Shown here piece after piece: positions 25,183-33,445 of a DNA stretch of 64,000 bases (the stretch's first letter is position 1; each line of letters begins with the position of its first letter). Made by a program: the position numbers and the translations under genes. The notes under the pieces are model-generated. The model did no database searches and was not told where the DNA came from. It saw only the letters and a list, made by a program, of their open reading frames with translations. This stretch comes from Paracoccus yeei ATCC BAA-599 (GTDB lineage Bacteria; Pseudomonadota; Alphaproteobacteria; Rhodobacterales; Rhodobacteraceae). The stretch is from NCBI RefSeq assembly GCF_000622145.1, contig NZ_JHWH01000019.1, positions 1-64,000 of the forward strand. Direction: 5' to 3'.

Positions 25183-25759
25183 CGGACCGCCCACGGCGTG
25201 GGAGGGCTGGCGCCCCGCCGACCCCGGCCTGGCCCACGCCTTCGATCTGTGGCGGGCGGGCCGGCTGGACGCGGCCGAGGCGGCATTTCGTGCGCGACTG
25301 GCGGGCGAGGACGCTTGGCGTGGCCTGGGTTCGGTGCTGTGGACCCAGGGCCGGATGGCCGAGGCGCACGAGGCCTTTGCCGTCGCCATCCGGCTGGGGC
25401 CGCGCCGGGCGATGAACTGGGGCAATCTGGGCCTGATGCTGCGCGACCTGCGGCGGTTCGCGCCGGCCTTGGCGGCCTTTGACGTCGCGCTGGGACTGGA
25501 CCCGGCCTATGAACCCGCATGGAACGAGGCCGCGAACGTCCTTTACGACATGGGCCGCCCTGCCAAGGCGCTGCCGCTTTACCGCCGTGCGCTGGCGCTG
25601 GATGCCAGGCGGGCGGTCGTGCATCACAACCTGGGCATGTGCCTGACCGTGTTGGGGCGCCGGAACGAGGCCCGCGCCGCCTTTCGCCACGCGCTGAGCC
25701 TTGATCCGGCCTATGCCTGGTCGCGCGACATGCTGCGCCGGCTGGAGCGATCTCGCTAG
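25172..25759 (+). CDS. TPR-repeat protein, last gene of the RiPP operon
   Basis: 195 residues consisting of about four to five tetratricopeptide repeats (AHAFDLWRAGRLDAAEAAFR, MAEAHEAFAVAIRLGPRRAM, ALAAFDVALGLDPAYEPAWN, ALPLYRRALALDARRAVVHH, EARAAFRHALSLDPAYAWSR). TPR proteins occur in several cyclophane RiPP clusters as scaffold or recognition partners. The only start compatible with the operon is TTG 25172, inside the end of the oxygenase gene, so translation is probably coupled. The stop overlaps the end of the convergent gene by 4 bp. Confidence 0.8.
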   Translation: MPADGPPTAWEGWRPADPGLAHAFDLWRAGRLDAAEAAFRARLAGEDAWRGLGSVLWTQGRMAEAHEAFAVAIRLGPRRAMNWGNLGLMLRDLRRFAPALAAFDVALGLDPAYEPAWNEAANVLYDMGRPAKALPLYRRALALDARRAVVHHNLGMCLTVLGRRNEARAAFRHALSLDPAYAWSRDMLRRLERSR

Positions 25760-26229
25760 TGCCTGAAGCGGGACGAGATGAACAGGAACTTTCCGTCACT
25801 GCCCTCGGCCTGCGGCGCCTCGCGGTGGGGCAGGGTCCGTTCCTCGATCTGCGGGCTGCTGGCTTGCAGGACGTCCAGCATGTCGGGAAAGCCGTGGGCC
25901 ACGTCCGGCATGCCCGCGATTTCATAGGCCGTCTGCCCAAGCCCGGCGTAGTGGACGACGCTGCCGCCCGTCCGCGTCAGCCGCGCCGCGAAAAACGCGC
26001 AGGATATCAGGCAGGCATCGCCGATCTGGCGCGACTCGCCCCTGCGGGCCTGTCTTTGGGCGGCATCCATCAGCCGGACCGTCAACTGGTCCGGCGCGAT
26101 CGGCCGGTGCATATAGCGCGCCAGCGTCGCCGCCAGGTGGAATTCAAGGTCGGACGACAAGGCGACCTGGCTTTCGCGCACCCCCTCGACCACCAGATCG
26201 CGCGCGGCAGAGAGATAGGTGTCCATCAT
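25756..26229 (-). CDS. Conserved hypothetical protein
   Basis: 157 residues from ATG 26229 (or 154 from ATG 26226). It is mostly helical: VALSSDLEFHLAATLARYM, RPIAPDQLTVRLMDAAQRQ, GDACLISCAFFAARL, VVHYAGLGQTAYEIAGM, FPDMLDVLQASS. I recall similar Gram-negative proteins with the pattern L-x-LAATLAR...GD-x-CL...Y-x2-LGQ-x-AY, of unknown function. The frame stays open upstream to 26352 and there reads GDANFDQP, a chance likeness to the RiPP core GHANFDP; that stretch is AT-rich and has only a TTG start, so I treat it as leader. It converges on the RiPP operon. Confidence 0.65.
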   Translation of the reverse strand: MMDTYLSAARDLVVEGVRESQVALSSDLEFHLAATLARYMHRPIAPDQLTVRLMDAAQRQARRGESRQIGDACLISCAFFAARLTRTGGSVVHYAGLGQTAYEIAGMPDVAHGFPDMLDVLQASSPQIEERTLPHREAPQAEGSDGKFLFISSRFRH

Positions 26230-26588
26230 GAAACCATCGACCTCGGGTTGATCGAAATTCGCATCTCCATCATCAAAGTTTGGAGCGACGGCGCCGTGGG
26301 TCAAGCCTCTTTTCCGCCGGACCTGCCTGAAAACACAGGGTATTGCGTGCAATTTTCATTTCTTTTGCATTTCTTTCGTGACCTGGCCAAGCGGCCTGCG
26401 ACCTGGCCGCATCGCAGCGACTGCCGGCCCTGAGCGCGGCGCCGGTCGGCCCGTCCGGCTCTGGGGCAGGGCCGCGACGGCTTCCTGACCTGAAATGACG
26501 GTTTCCTGCCCTGCGCCGGGCGGGCGCGGGTGCAAGATCGGGGGATACGCGTCCATCCGCCCGACAGGCCCACGCGAAGGACATCGAC

Positions 26589-26815
26589 ATGCTAGACGAC
26601 AGGATCGCCCGGCTCTTGCAGGACCGCAAACCCGGCCATTCGCTGCCGCGCGACTTCTATGTCGATGAGGAGATCTTTCAGGCCGACATGAAGGCGGTGT
26701 TCGAAACCGACTGGCTGTTTGCCTGCAACCTGGCCGAGATCCCGCGCCCGGGCGCTTGCAGATCGGCGACAATCCCATTGTCGTGCTGCGCAACCGCGAC
26801 GGCGCGGTGGCGGCA
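26589..26815 (+). pseudogene. N-terminal fragment of a Rieske-type oxygenase alpha subunit
   Basis: The frame from ATG 26589 reads RIARLLQDRKPGHSLPRDFY, EIFQADMKAVFETDWLFACN, LAEIPRPG, the usual N-terminus of Rieske ring-hydroxylating or quaternary-amine demethylating oxygenases. At ~26755 it shifts frame and continues as LQIGDNPIVVLRNRDGAVAAF to ~26815, just before the C-x-H Rieske motif would begin. Nothing of the iron centres remains. It is a dead remnant with a frameshift and a 3' deletion. Confidence 0.8.
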
Positions 26816-26884
26816 TTCCCGCGGCGGCAGGAAGGACCAGGCCAAGCGCGACAACGTCGCTGGCGAAAAGGCCACGCTTCTCTC

Positions 26885-27070
26885 AGCGCAGCGGGTTGAT
26901 ACCCTTGGGCACTAGCCTGCGCGCCCGGCAGGTCGACGGCGACGGCCAGCGTCGCAGTCCGGACCGCGCCGGCCAGCGGTACGGTGCGGATATTGATCTC
27001 CAGCGCCGTGCGGATGCCGGCGAAGATCACGAACAGCGCATAGGGCAGCTCGACCTTCCACAGGATCTGT
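26885..27070 (-). pseudogene. Fragment of a betaine/choline-type ABC transporter permease
   Basis: On the - strand, one frame reads LWKVELPYALFVIFAGIRTA, then LEINIRTVPLAGAV, a segment characteristic of ProW/OpuB-type permeases (E-LP-AL-VIFAGIRTA). After that the frame loses similarity (VRTATLAVAVDLPGAQASAQ) and stops near 26885. Only about 35 recognisable residues remain. It lies between Rieske oxygenase and GlxA-type fragments. Confidence 0.55.
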
Positions 27071-27079
27071 CAGCCGGTC

Positions 27080-27410
27080 ATGCCCATGCCGCGCCGCGTC
27101 GATCAGGCGCTCGAGGATTGTCACGCGCTGTTCGTCTGCGGTGGCGTGCGCGTGAACCCCCGGCACGAACAACCCTATCTGGACGCCTTGCGCCGCGCCG
27201 CCCATCGCGGGCGCGCCATCGGCCGCTGTCCACGGCACGCTATCTGCTGGCGCGGGCCGGGCTGCTCGACGGCTATCGCTGCACCATCCACTGGGAAAAC
27301 CGCGCCGCCTTCGAAGAGGATTTCCCGCATCTGACCATCACCGGCACGCTTTACGAAATCGACCGCAACCGGCTGACCTGGTCGGGCGGGGCAGCGACGT
27401 GGACGGGCGA
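27080..27410 (+). pseudogene. Fragment of a GlxA/GbdR-type AraC regulator, amidotransferase-like domain
   Basis: The + strand frame at 27080-27225 gives DQALEDCHALFVCGGVRVNP and YLDALRRAAHRGRAIG. A frameshift near 27225 leads to TARYLLARAGLLDGYRCTIH, WENRAAFEEDFPHLTITGTL and YEIDRNRLTWSGGAAT. This is the DJ-1/PfpI-like N-terminal domain of GlxA-family regulators, close to those controlling carnitine/betaine catabolism. The AraC DNA-binding half is missing. Confidence 0.75.
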
Positions 27411-27487
27411 TCGCCGGGCATGGTATCCTTGCCTCAAGCGCAACGGGCAGGGTGCCGCCCTGCTGGCGAAGACATGGGGCCTGGCCG

Positions 27488-29176
27488 ATGACACAGCGAT
27501 CCGGGACGGATGTTTCGCCCGCCCGCGCCTTCCTTGATGCGCTGCGCGCCGTTGTCGGGGCCCCGCATGTGCTGACCCGCCCCCAGGACACCGAACGGTT
27601 CCGCACCGGATACCGCTCGGGCGGCGGCGAGGCCGAGGCGGTCGTGCGCCCCGGCACCCTGCTCGACATGTGGCGCGTGCTGCAGCTTTGCGTGCAGGCG
27701 GGACGGATCGTGATCGTCCAGGCCGCGAACACCGGGCTGACCGAAGGCTCGACCCCCAAGGGCAGCTACGGCCAGCCCGTGGTGATCGTCAGCACGCTGC
27801 GGCTGGCGCAGATCCACCTGATCCTGGACGGCACCCAGGTCGTCTGCCACGCCGGCGCGACGCTTTATGGGCTGGAACAGGCGCTTGCACCCCTGGGGCG
27901 CGATCCGCATTCGGTGATCGGGTCAAGCTGCATCGGCGCCTCGGTCGTGGGCGGGGTCTGCAACAATTCGGGCGGGGCGCTGGTCCGGCGCGGCCCCGCC
28001 TATACCGAGCTTGCGCTGTTCGCCCGGCTGGACGCGGACGGCACCCTGCGGCTGGTGAACAACCTGGGCCTGCGGCTGGGCGACGACCCCGAAACCATCC
28101 TGCGCCGCCTGGACGCGGGCAAGATCGGGCCGGATGACGTGGAGGCCCGGGCAGGGGCGGCGTCGGACCACGATTATGCCGCGCGCGTGCGCGATGTCGA
28201 TGCGCCAACGCCCGGCCGCTTCAACGCCGATCCGGGCCGCCTGCACGAGGCGTCGGGCTGCGCCGGGCGGCTGGCGGTCTTTGCGGTGCGGCTGGACACC
28301 TTTGCCCGCCCCGCCGCGACCGAGGTGCTGTATGTCGGCACCAACAGTCCCGAGGCGCTGGCCACCCTGCGCCGGCGGCTGCTGACCGAACTGGACCCGC
28401 TGCCGATCGTGGGCGAATACATCCACCGCGAGGCCTGGGACATGGCCGCCCGCTTTGGCCGCGACACCCGCCTGTTCATCGAATGGTTCGGCACGGCGCG
28501 GATGCCGGCGCTGTTCGCGGCAAAAGGTTGGGCCGACGCGCGGCTGCGCCGGATTCCGATGACCTCGGACCTGAGCGACCGTTTTCTGCAACTGGCCGGG
28601 CAGCTGGCGCCGGGCCGGCTGCCCCGGCGGATGCGCGATTTCCGCGACCGCTTTGAACATCACCTGATCCTGAAGGTCGAAGCCCCTGCCGAACTGGCCG
28701 AGCGCATCCTGGAGGAGACGGTGGGCCGCGACGGCTGGTTCCGCTGCACCCCGGCCGAGGGGTCCAAGGCGCTGCTGCATCGCTTTGCCGTGGCCGGCGC
28801 CGCCGTCCGCTACGAGGCGATGAACCGCCGCCGCACCGGCGGGCTGGTGGCGCTGGACGTGGCGCTGCGGCGCAACGACCGCGACTGGATCAAGCCCGTC
28901 CCGCCGGCCGAGGCGGGGCAGGTCGCGGCGACGCTGGCCTATGGCCATTTCCTGTGCCACGTCTTTCATCTGGACTATGTGCTGAAGAAGGGCGCCGATC
29001 CGGCGGCCTTCAAGAAAGCCATGCTGGCGATGCTGGATGCCGAGGGCGCCGAATACCCGGCCGAACACAACGTCGGCCATCTGTATCACGCCAAGCCCCA
29101 GCTTGCCGCCTTTTACGAAAGCCTGGACCCGCTGGCGCGGTTCAACCCGGGGATCGGCGGCACGCCCCGGCCCTGA
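27488..29176 (+). CDS. dld: Quinone-dependent D-lactate dehydrogenase (FAD)
   Basis: 562-residue flavoprotein oxidising D-lactate to pyruvate with transfer of electrons to the quinone pool; peripheral membrane enzyme. The N-terminal FAD-binding (PCMH) domain shows VVRPGTLLDMWRVLQLCVQA, AANTGLTEGSTP, VIGSSCIGASVVGGVCNNSG; the C-terminal part shows the family-specific GEYIHREAWDMAARFGRDT, DFRDRFEHHLILKV and CHVFHLDYVLKKG. Length fits Dld of E. coli type. ATG 27488 is selected although its Shine-Dalgarno is weak. It stands alone behind a graveyard of gene fragments. Confidence 0.93.
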   Translation: MTQRSGTDVSPARAFLDALRAVVGAPHVLTRPQDTERFRTGYRSGGGEAEAVVRPGTLLDMWRVLQLCVQAGRIVIVQAANTGLTEGSTPKGSYGQPVVIVSTLRLAQIHLILDGTQVVCHAGATLYGLEQALAPLGRDPHSVIGSSCIGASVVGGVCNNSGGALVRRGPAYTELALFARLDADGTLRLVNNLGLRLGDDPETILRRLDAGKIGPDDVEARAGAASDHDYAARVRDVDAPTPGRFNADPGRLHEASGCAGRLAVFAVRLDTFARPAATEVLYVGTNSPEALATLRRRLLTELDPLPIVGEYIHREAWDMAARFGRDTRLFIEWFGTARMPALFAAKGWADARLRRIPMTSDLSDRFLQLAGQLAPGRLPRRMRDFRDRFEHHLILKVEAPAELAERILEETVGRDGWFRCTPAEGSKALLHRFAVAGAAVRYEAMNRRRTGGLVALDVALRRNDRDWIKPVPPAEAGQVAATLAYGHFLCHVFHLDYVLKKGADPAAFKKAMLAMLDAEGAEYPAEHNVGHLYHAKPQLAAFYESLDPLARFNPGIGGTPRP

Positions 29177-29180
29177 CACG

Positions 29181-29684
29181 TCAGCCGGGCACCTTGATGC
29201 CAAGCGCGCCGGCCTTTTGCGCGTCGATTTCGCAGACGGCGGCCTTGGAGAGCGCGGTGCCTTCGGTCGGGGCGGCGGAGCCGTCCAGCGCGTCCTGGGG
29301 GTTGGCCGCCGCGCTGGCCTGGGGCGCGGCAGCGGCGGCGACCGGGTTGCCGTCGCCATGGGCGGCATCCTTCGTTTCCGCCGCATCGGCACCGACGCCC
29401 GCCTGCTTCTGGGTATCGTCCGGCGCCGCCACGGGCGCAAGATCGGCGGCATCGGCGGCGACCGAGGTGTTCGCCATGGTCGATGTCTGGGTATCCAGCT
29501 GCTTCCATTGCGCAAGCAGCGTCTCGGCGCTGACGCCGCAGGCTTTCGCCGCAAGATCGACCGGCACATCGACGACGGTGCCGTCCACCGCGACCCCGAC
29601 CGATTGCGGGTCGCCCTGCGCCCAGGCCGTCCCCGTCAGCAGGGACAAGGCAAGGGACGCAAGGACGGTCAGACGCTGTGACAT
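29181..29684 (-). CDS. Secreted low-complexity protein of unknown function
   Basis: 167 residues with a clear Sec signal (MSQRLTVLASLALSLLTGTAWA, cleavage before QGDPQ). The mature chain has a short conserved-looking head (VDLAAKACGVSAETLLAQWK), a long Ala/Asp-rich linker (about 70 residues) and a tail AAVCEIDAQKAGALGIKVPG. Two cysteines flank the linker and may form a disulfide. It is the last gene of a - strand run that includes the GMC oxidoreductase. Function unknown. Confidence 0.65.
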   Translation of the reverse strand: MSQRLTVLASLALSLLTGTAWAQGDPQSVGVAVDGTVVDVPVDLAAKACGVSAETLLAQWKQLDTQTSTMANTSVAADAADLAPVAAPDDTQKQAGVGADAAETKDAAHGDGNPVAAAAAPQASAAANPQDALDGSAAPTEGTALSKAAVCEIDAQKAGALGIKVPG

Positions 29685-29735
29685 GGCTTCAACTCCTCGA
29701 ATGAACCGGCGGACGCGGGTGCGCCCTCGCCTGCC

Positions 29736-30086
29736 TCACAGGTTGTTTCCGAACGCCGCCCGCAGGGCGTCCAGCGCCCGCACGTCCGGGGCGCCGTCGC
29801 AGGACGTGCGCATGGCGACAAGGCCGCGATCCTCGCCCCCGGTCCCCTCGGCCGCAGGTGCCATGGCATCCGCCACCGGGGACCCGGGCAGGGCCGGGTC
29901 GGGCAACGGGTCGCCCGAGGCATGGGCCAGCAGCGCGGCCTTGACCGTTTCGCGGTCCCGGGCCCCAAGGGCCAGGAAGTCGCGGCAGGTCATCGCCTCG
30001 AGCCGGGCGGCCGAGTCCTGCGGCGCGTCCTGCGCAAGGCCCGGGGTCGCGGCCATCATGACGATTGCGGAAAGCACGAGTTTCAT
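29736..30086 (-). CDS. Small secreted HdeA/HdeB-like protein
   Basis: 116 residues with a Sec signal (MKLVLSAIVMMAATPGLA, cleavage before QDAPQ). The segment LEAMTCRDFLALGARDRETV and KAALLAHASGD, with a second Cys in MRTSCDG, fits the two-cysteine layout of HdeA/HdeB-type periplasmic chaperones (C-x-D/E-F-L, then a distal Cys), so this is a likely family but not certain. It is 60 bp downstream of the GMC oxidoreductase gene on the same strand. Confidence 0.65.
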   Translation of the reverse strand: MKLVLSAIVMMAATPGLAQDAPQDSAARLEAMTCRDFLALGARDRETVKAALLAHASGDPLPDPALPGSPVADAMAPAAEGTGGEDRGLVAMRTSCDGAPDVRALDALRAAFGNNL

Positions 30087-30146
30087 CCTGGAACCTCCCT
30101 CCTTGCGGGACCGAAAGGGGACGAGCGGGCGCCCGCTCGTCCAGCG

Positions 30147-31718
30147 TCACAGAGTGCCCGCGCCCATCTCGCGGGCGATGTGGTCGGCCTGGCGGATGGC
30201 CAGCGCCACGATGGTCAGGGTCGGGTTCTCGGCCGCGCCGGTGGTGAATTGCGAGCCGTCGGACACGAACAGGTTCGGGATGTCGTGGCTTTGCCCCCAG
30301 CGGTTCACCACCCCGTCGCGCGGATTGTCCGACATGCGGTTCGAACCGATGTTGTGCGTCGAGGGATAGGGCGGCGTGGGCAGCGAACGCACCGCCCCCG
30401 CCGCCTTGTGGATCGCGATGCCGCGCGCATAGGCGTGGTCGCGCATGGCGACGTCGTTCGGATGGTCGTCGTAATGGACCACCGGCGTCGGCAGGCCGAA
30501 CTGGTCCAGAACGCCCGTGTCCACCGTGATGCGGTTGGTTTCCTGAGGCATGTCCTCGCCCACGATCCACATGCCGGCCATGTTTTCATAGCCGTCCAGC
30601 GCGCTGGTGAATTCGCGCCCCCAGGCGCCGGGGTCCAGGAAGGCCGCCATGAAGGGCAGGCCCAGCGACAGGGTTTCCAGCTCGTACCCGGCGACGAAGC
30701 CTCGCGCGTGGTCGTGATGGGCCTCGTCCTGCATGATCCCGGCCATGACGGTGCCGCGCCACATCCGCACCGGCTGCTCGAAGATGCTGTAGACCGAGCC
30801 CGTCACATGGCGCATGTAGTTGCGCCCGACCTGCCCCGAGGAATTGGCCAGCCCGTCCGGGAACATCGACGAGGCCGAGTTCAGCAGCAGTCGCGGACTT
30901 TCGATTGTGTTGCCGGCCACGCAGACCAGCCGCGCGGCTTGGCGCTGTTCGACCCCGTCCGCGTCGAAATAGACCACGCCCGTCACCCGGCCCTTGTCGT
31001 CATGTTCGATCCGGGCGGCGTGACAGCGTTCGCGCACCTCGAGGTTGCCGGTTTCCTCGCCCAGCGGGATCTCGGTATAGGCGGTGGACCACTTGGCGCC
31101 CCATTTGCAGCCTTGAAAGCAGAAGCCGGTCTGCTGGCAGGCCTGCCGGTTGCCGTATTCGATGGAATTGATCGCCATGCGGCCGGTGTGAACCTTGTCA
31201 TAGCCGACGGCCTTCGCGCCCTTTTCCATCACCAGATAGTTGTTGTTGCCGGGCAGGCCGGGCAGGCCGTTGGTGCGGGTGACGCCCATCTTGGCCTCGG
31301 CCCGCGTGTACCAGGGGTCCATCTCGGCCGCGTCGATGGGCCAGTCCATCAGGCTGGCGCCCTCGACCCGGCCATAGGTCGTCAGCGCCTTCCATTCGTG
31401 GTCCTGAAAGCGCAGCGAGGCGCCGGCCCAATGGGTGGTGGTGCCGCCCACCGCCTTGACGATCCAGGACGGCAGGCCCGCGAAGTCGCGCGCCAGCCGG
31501 AAGCTGCCGTCCGACCGGCGGGTATCCAGCCAGGCAAGCTGCGCAAAGCTGGCCCATTCGTCGTTGACGTAATCCTCGGGCAGATAGCGGCCGCCGGCTT
31601 CCAGCGCGACGACCGGGATGCCCTTTTGCGCCAGTTCGTTGGCGAGCGTGCCGCCGCCCGCGCCGGTGCCGATGATGACGACCACGCTGTCGTCGGTCTT
31701 GCTGAACGGAGCAGCCAT
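30147..31718 (-). CDS. GMC-family oxidoreductase, large subunit of a membrane-bound dehydrogenase
   Basis: 523 residues. The N-terminal FAD site is VVVIIGTGAGGGTLANELAQ, and LEAGGRYLP and GGTTTHWAG are typical of the gluconate-2-dehydrogenase/sorbitol dehydrogenase branch. The C-terminal GMC block has STHNIGSNRMSDNPRDGV and FTTGAAENPTLTIVALAIRQ. Such subunits oxidise sugars or alcohols in the periplasm. It has no own signal, so it is presumably carried through the Tat system by the small subunit encoded just upstream. The third subunit, a multihaem cytochrome c, is not next to it. Start 31718 has a GGGAGGA site. Substrate not predictable. Confidence 0.9.
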   Translation of the reverse strand: MAAPFSKTDDSVVVIIGTGAGGGTLANELAQKGIPVVALEAGGRYLPEDYVNDEWASFAQLAWLDTRRSDGSFRLARDFAGLPSWIVKAVGGTTTHWAGASLRFQDHEWKALTTYGRVEGASLMDWPIDAAEMDPWYTRAEAKMGVTRTNGLPGLPGNNNYLVMEKGAKAVGYDKVHTGRMAINSIEYGNRQACQQTGFCFQGCKWGAKWSTAYTEIPLGEETGNLEVRERCHAARIEHDDKGRVTGVVYFDADGVEQRQAARLVCVAGNTIESPRLLLNSASSMFPDGLANSSGQVGRNYMRHVTGSVYSIFEQPVRMWRGTVMAGIMQDEAHHDHARGFVAGYELETLSLGLPFMAAFLDPGAWGREFTSALDGYENMAGMWIVGEDMPQETNRITVDTGVLDQFGLPTPVVHYDDHPNDVAMRDHAYARGIAIHKAAGAVRSLPTPPYPSTHNIGSNRMSDNPRDGVVNRWGQSHDIPNLFVSDGSQFTTGAAENPTLTIVALAIRQADHIAREMGAGTL

Positions 31719-31733
31719 GTTCCCGGTCCTCCC

Positions 31734-32255
31734 TTACAGCCAGGCGATGTCGTTGAAGCCGCGGTCGATATAGCCGCCGTGGCTGAAGCTTTCCCCCTCA
31801 TAGCCGAACAGCGGCCAGATCTCTTTCTGGTTGTAAAGATCCGTCACCAGCCCGGCGCGCACCGTTCGAAAGAACGCGTCCTTTTCGATGGCGCGCAGCA
31901 CCGCCACGCGGTCCGCCTCCCAAAGGGCGGCGACATAGCTGGCATGGCCCTGGCCGCGCGCGGCGGCGTCAAGGCTGGCGATCCCCGCCTCGACCATGGG
32001 GGCCTTTTCGACGGTGTCATAGCCCTTGACGGCGACGGCATAGCGGTCGTCGGGGATGCGGTCGTGGGGATAGATGTCGCGCGCCATCTGCACCAGCGTC
32101 GCCATGGTCTGCGGCTTCACGGCCGTCACCTCAAGCGCCCAGGCCGCCGAGCGGCCCGTGACCCAATGCGTGCCGACAAGAAGGCTGGCCCCCGCCGCCA
32201 CGCTGTGCGTCAGCAGCGCGCGCCGGGTCAGCCCCGCGCGGTCGATCCTGTTCAT
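31734..32255 (-). CDS. Tat-exported small subunit of GMC dehydrogenase
   Basis: 173 residues beginning with a twin-arginine-like signal (LTRRALLTHSVAAGASLLVG) and a mature region (TMATLVQMARDIYPHDRIPD, LWEADRVAVLRAIEKDAFFR, KEIWPLFGYEGESFSHGGYI) that matches the gluconate 2-dehydrogenase subunit 3 / small-subunit family. It is 15 bp upstream of the large subunit on the same strand; both have near-identical GGGAGGA ribosome sites. It probably escorts the FAD subunit to the periplasm. Confidence 0.87.
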   Translation of the reverse strand: MNRIDRAGLTRRALLTHSVAAGASLLVGTHWVTGRSAAWALEVTAVKPQTMATLVQMARDIYPHDRIPDDRYAVAVKGYDTVEKAPMVEAGIASLDAAARGQGHASYVAALWEADRVAVLRAIEKDAFFRTVRAGLVTDLYNQKEIWPLFGYEGESFSHGGYIDRGFNDIAWL

Positions 32256-32292
32256 TCTGTCCTCCCTTGGTCAGGCCCCCTCCCCGGGGCCT

Positions 32293-32688
32293 TCAGCGAT
32301 AGCGGCCCTGCCGCTGCAGCACCTCGATCTGATAGCCGTCCGGGTCGGCGATGAAGAAGAAGCGCGCGATCACCTCGCCCCCCGGGGCAAAGTCGACCAG
32401 CTTGCGCGGCGCGAAGCCGGCTTCCGTCAGGCGCGCGTGTTCGGCGGCCAGGTCGTCGACCACGAAGGCCAGGTGGCCATAGCCGTCGCCCAGGTCATAG
32501 GGCCGCTCGCGGTCCTTGTTGACGGTCAGCTCCAGTTCGAAATCGGCCTCGGCATTGCGCAGATAGAGCAGGGTGAAGCCCTCGAAGTCCAGCCGCGTGT
32601 CCACCTTGAGCCCGAAGGCGCGGTCGTAGAAATCCACCGAGCGCCCTTCGTCCAGCACCCGGATCATCGAATGGATTGCCTTGGCCAT
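32293..32688 (-). CDS. Glyoxalase I-like vicinal-oxygen-chelate protein
   Basis: 131 residues with the two beta-alpha-beta modules of the lactoylglutathione lyase family: IHSMIRVLDEGRSVDFYDRA, FELELTVNKDRE, YGHLAFVVDDLAAEHARLTE, FFIADPDGYQIEVLQRQGRY. Candidate metal ligands are His6, Glu52 or Glu54, His72 and the Glu of QIEVLQ. It likely detoxifies methylglyoxal-glutathione hemithioacetal or a relative. Located 37 bp upstream of the GMC small subunit, same strand; joint operon possible. Confidence 0.85.
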   Translation of the reverse strand: MAKAIHSMIRVLDEGRSVDFYDRAFGLKVDTRLDFEGFTLLYLRNAEADFELELTVNKDRERPYDLGDGYGHLAFVVDDLAAEHARLTEAGFAPRKLVDFAPGGEVIARFFFIADPDGYQIEVLQRQGRYR

Positions 32689-32783
32689 CGCGCCGTTCCC
32701 GTCCCGTCCCCTGTCTGTCCTGATGGTACGGACATTCGGGCGCGGGCGGGTAGTAGCAGGGTACTACAGGCGGTTCCGGGGCG

Positions 32784-33074
32784 CTATTCGGCCGCCGCCG
32801 CGAAGGCGGCGTCCCGGCCGTGCTGGGCCTCGATCAGGCAGGCGCAGCGCAGAAGCGAGGCGAAGTTCCGAGTCTCGCTTTGCAGTTCCTGCACCTCGTC
32901 GTAAAGCCGCGAGATGAAGGCCGGCGTCGTCATCCCCTCGCGCGCGGCCATGCCGTCGAGGATGCGCCAGAAGCCGCGCTCCAGCCGGATGCTGGTCGAA
33001 TGGCCGCTGAGCCGAAGGCGACGGGTAACGGGTTCGTAGCTTTCAGGACGCTGGCTGGCATAGACTTGACACAT
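32784..33074 (-). CDS. Ribbon-helix-helix domain protein
   Basis: 96 residues. The core RRLRLSGHSTSIRLERGFWR, ILDGMAAREGMTTPAFISRL fits the RHH family typical of alphaproteobacteria (a strand binding DNA, followed by two helices). Start 33074 is supported by AGAGGA 6 nt upstream; the open frame to 33158 has no such site. Probably a small DNA-binding regulator; target unknown. Confidence 0.8.
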   Translation of the reverse strand: MCQVYASQRPESYEPVTRRLRLSGHSTSIRLERGFWRILDGMAAREGMTTPAFISRLYDEVQELQSETRNFASLLRCACLIEAQHGRDAAFAAAAE

Positions 33075-33445
33075 AGGGTCCTCTTTGCTTGCTCCGACCC
33101 CGGCTGTCGCGACGCCGGGGCCTTGCCTGAATTTGGTGCAGTTGCGCCAGGGGAGCAATGGCCGACGGCGGCAAATTGCGCCGCCGGCCCGAACCGAAGG
33201 GCAGGCGATCGGCGCCGTGCGGGGACGCCCGACAGCGCCCGGTCAGGGACCACGGCCACATGGACCGTCGCGCGGCGCCGTGCCGCCGTGGATCTGGTGG
33301 CGGCAGCTGGTGCCGCTGGCGACGATCAGATTGTCGGCGCTGTTGCGGCGGGGGGATCAAGGCCCCGGTTCCGCCTCCGGCGGGGATATTTGAGCAAGAA
33401 AGAAGCCGGGGTGCGGGGCGGCTCGGTGGCCGCCCCCCTTCCTTT
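33075..33445. other. Intergenic region without a gene; contains an extragenic repeat
   Basis: 371 bp between the ribbon-helix-helix gene and purU. No convincing reading frame. At 33371-33405 it holds a CGCCTCCGGCGGGGATATTT + GAGCAAGAAAGAAG element (CTCAAATATCCCC on the other strand), the kind of short element I associate with gene ends in Rhodobacter and Paracoccus. A related element follows at 34390. Confidence 0.5.

Noticed and set aside
28954..30369. + strand frame across the dld end and secreted proteins
   Set aside because: Runs antisense to two signal-peptide genes and out of frame in dld; Ser/Arg-rich shadow.
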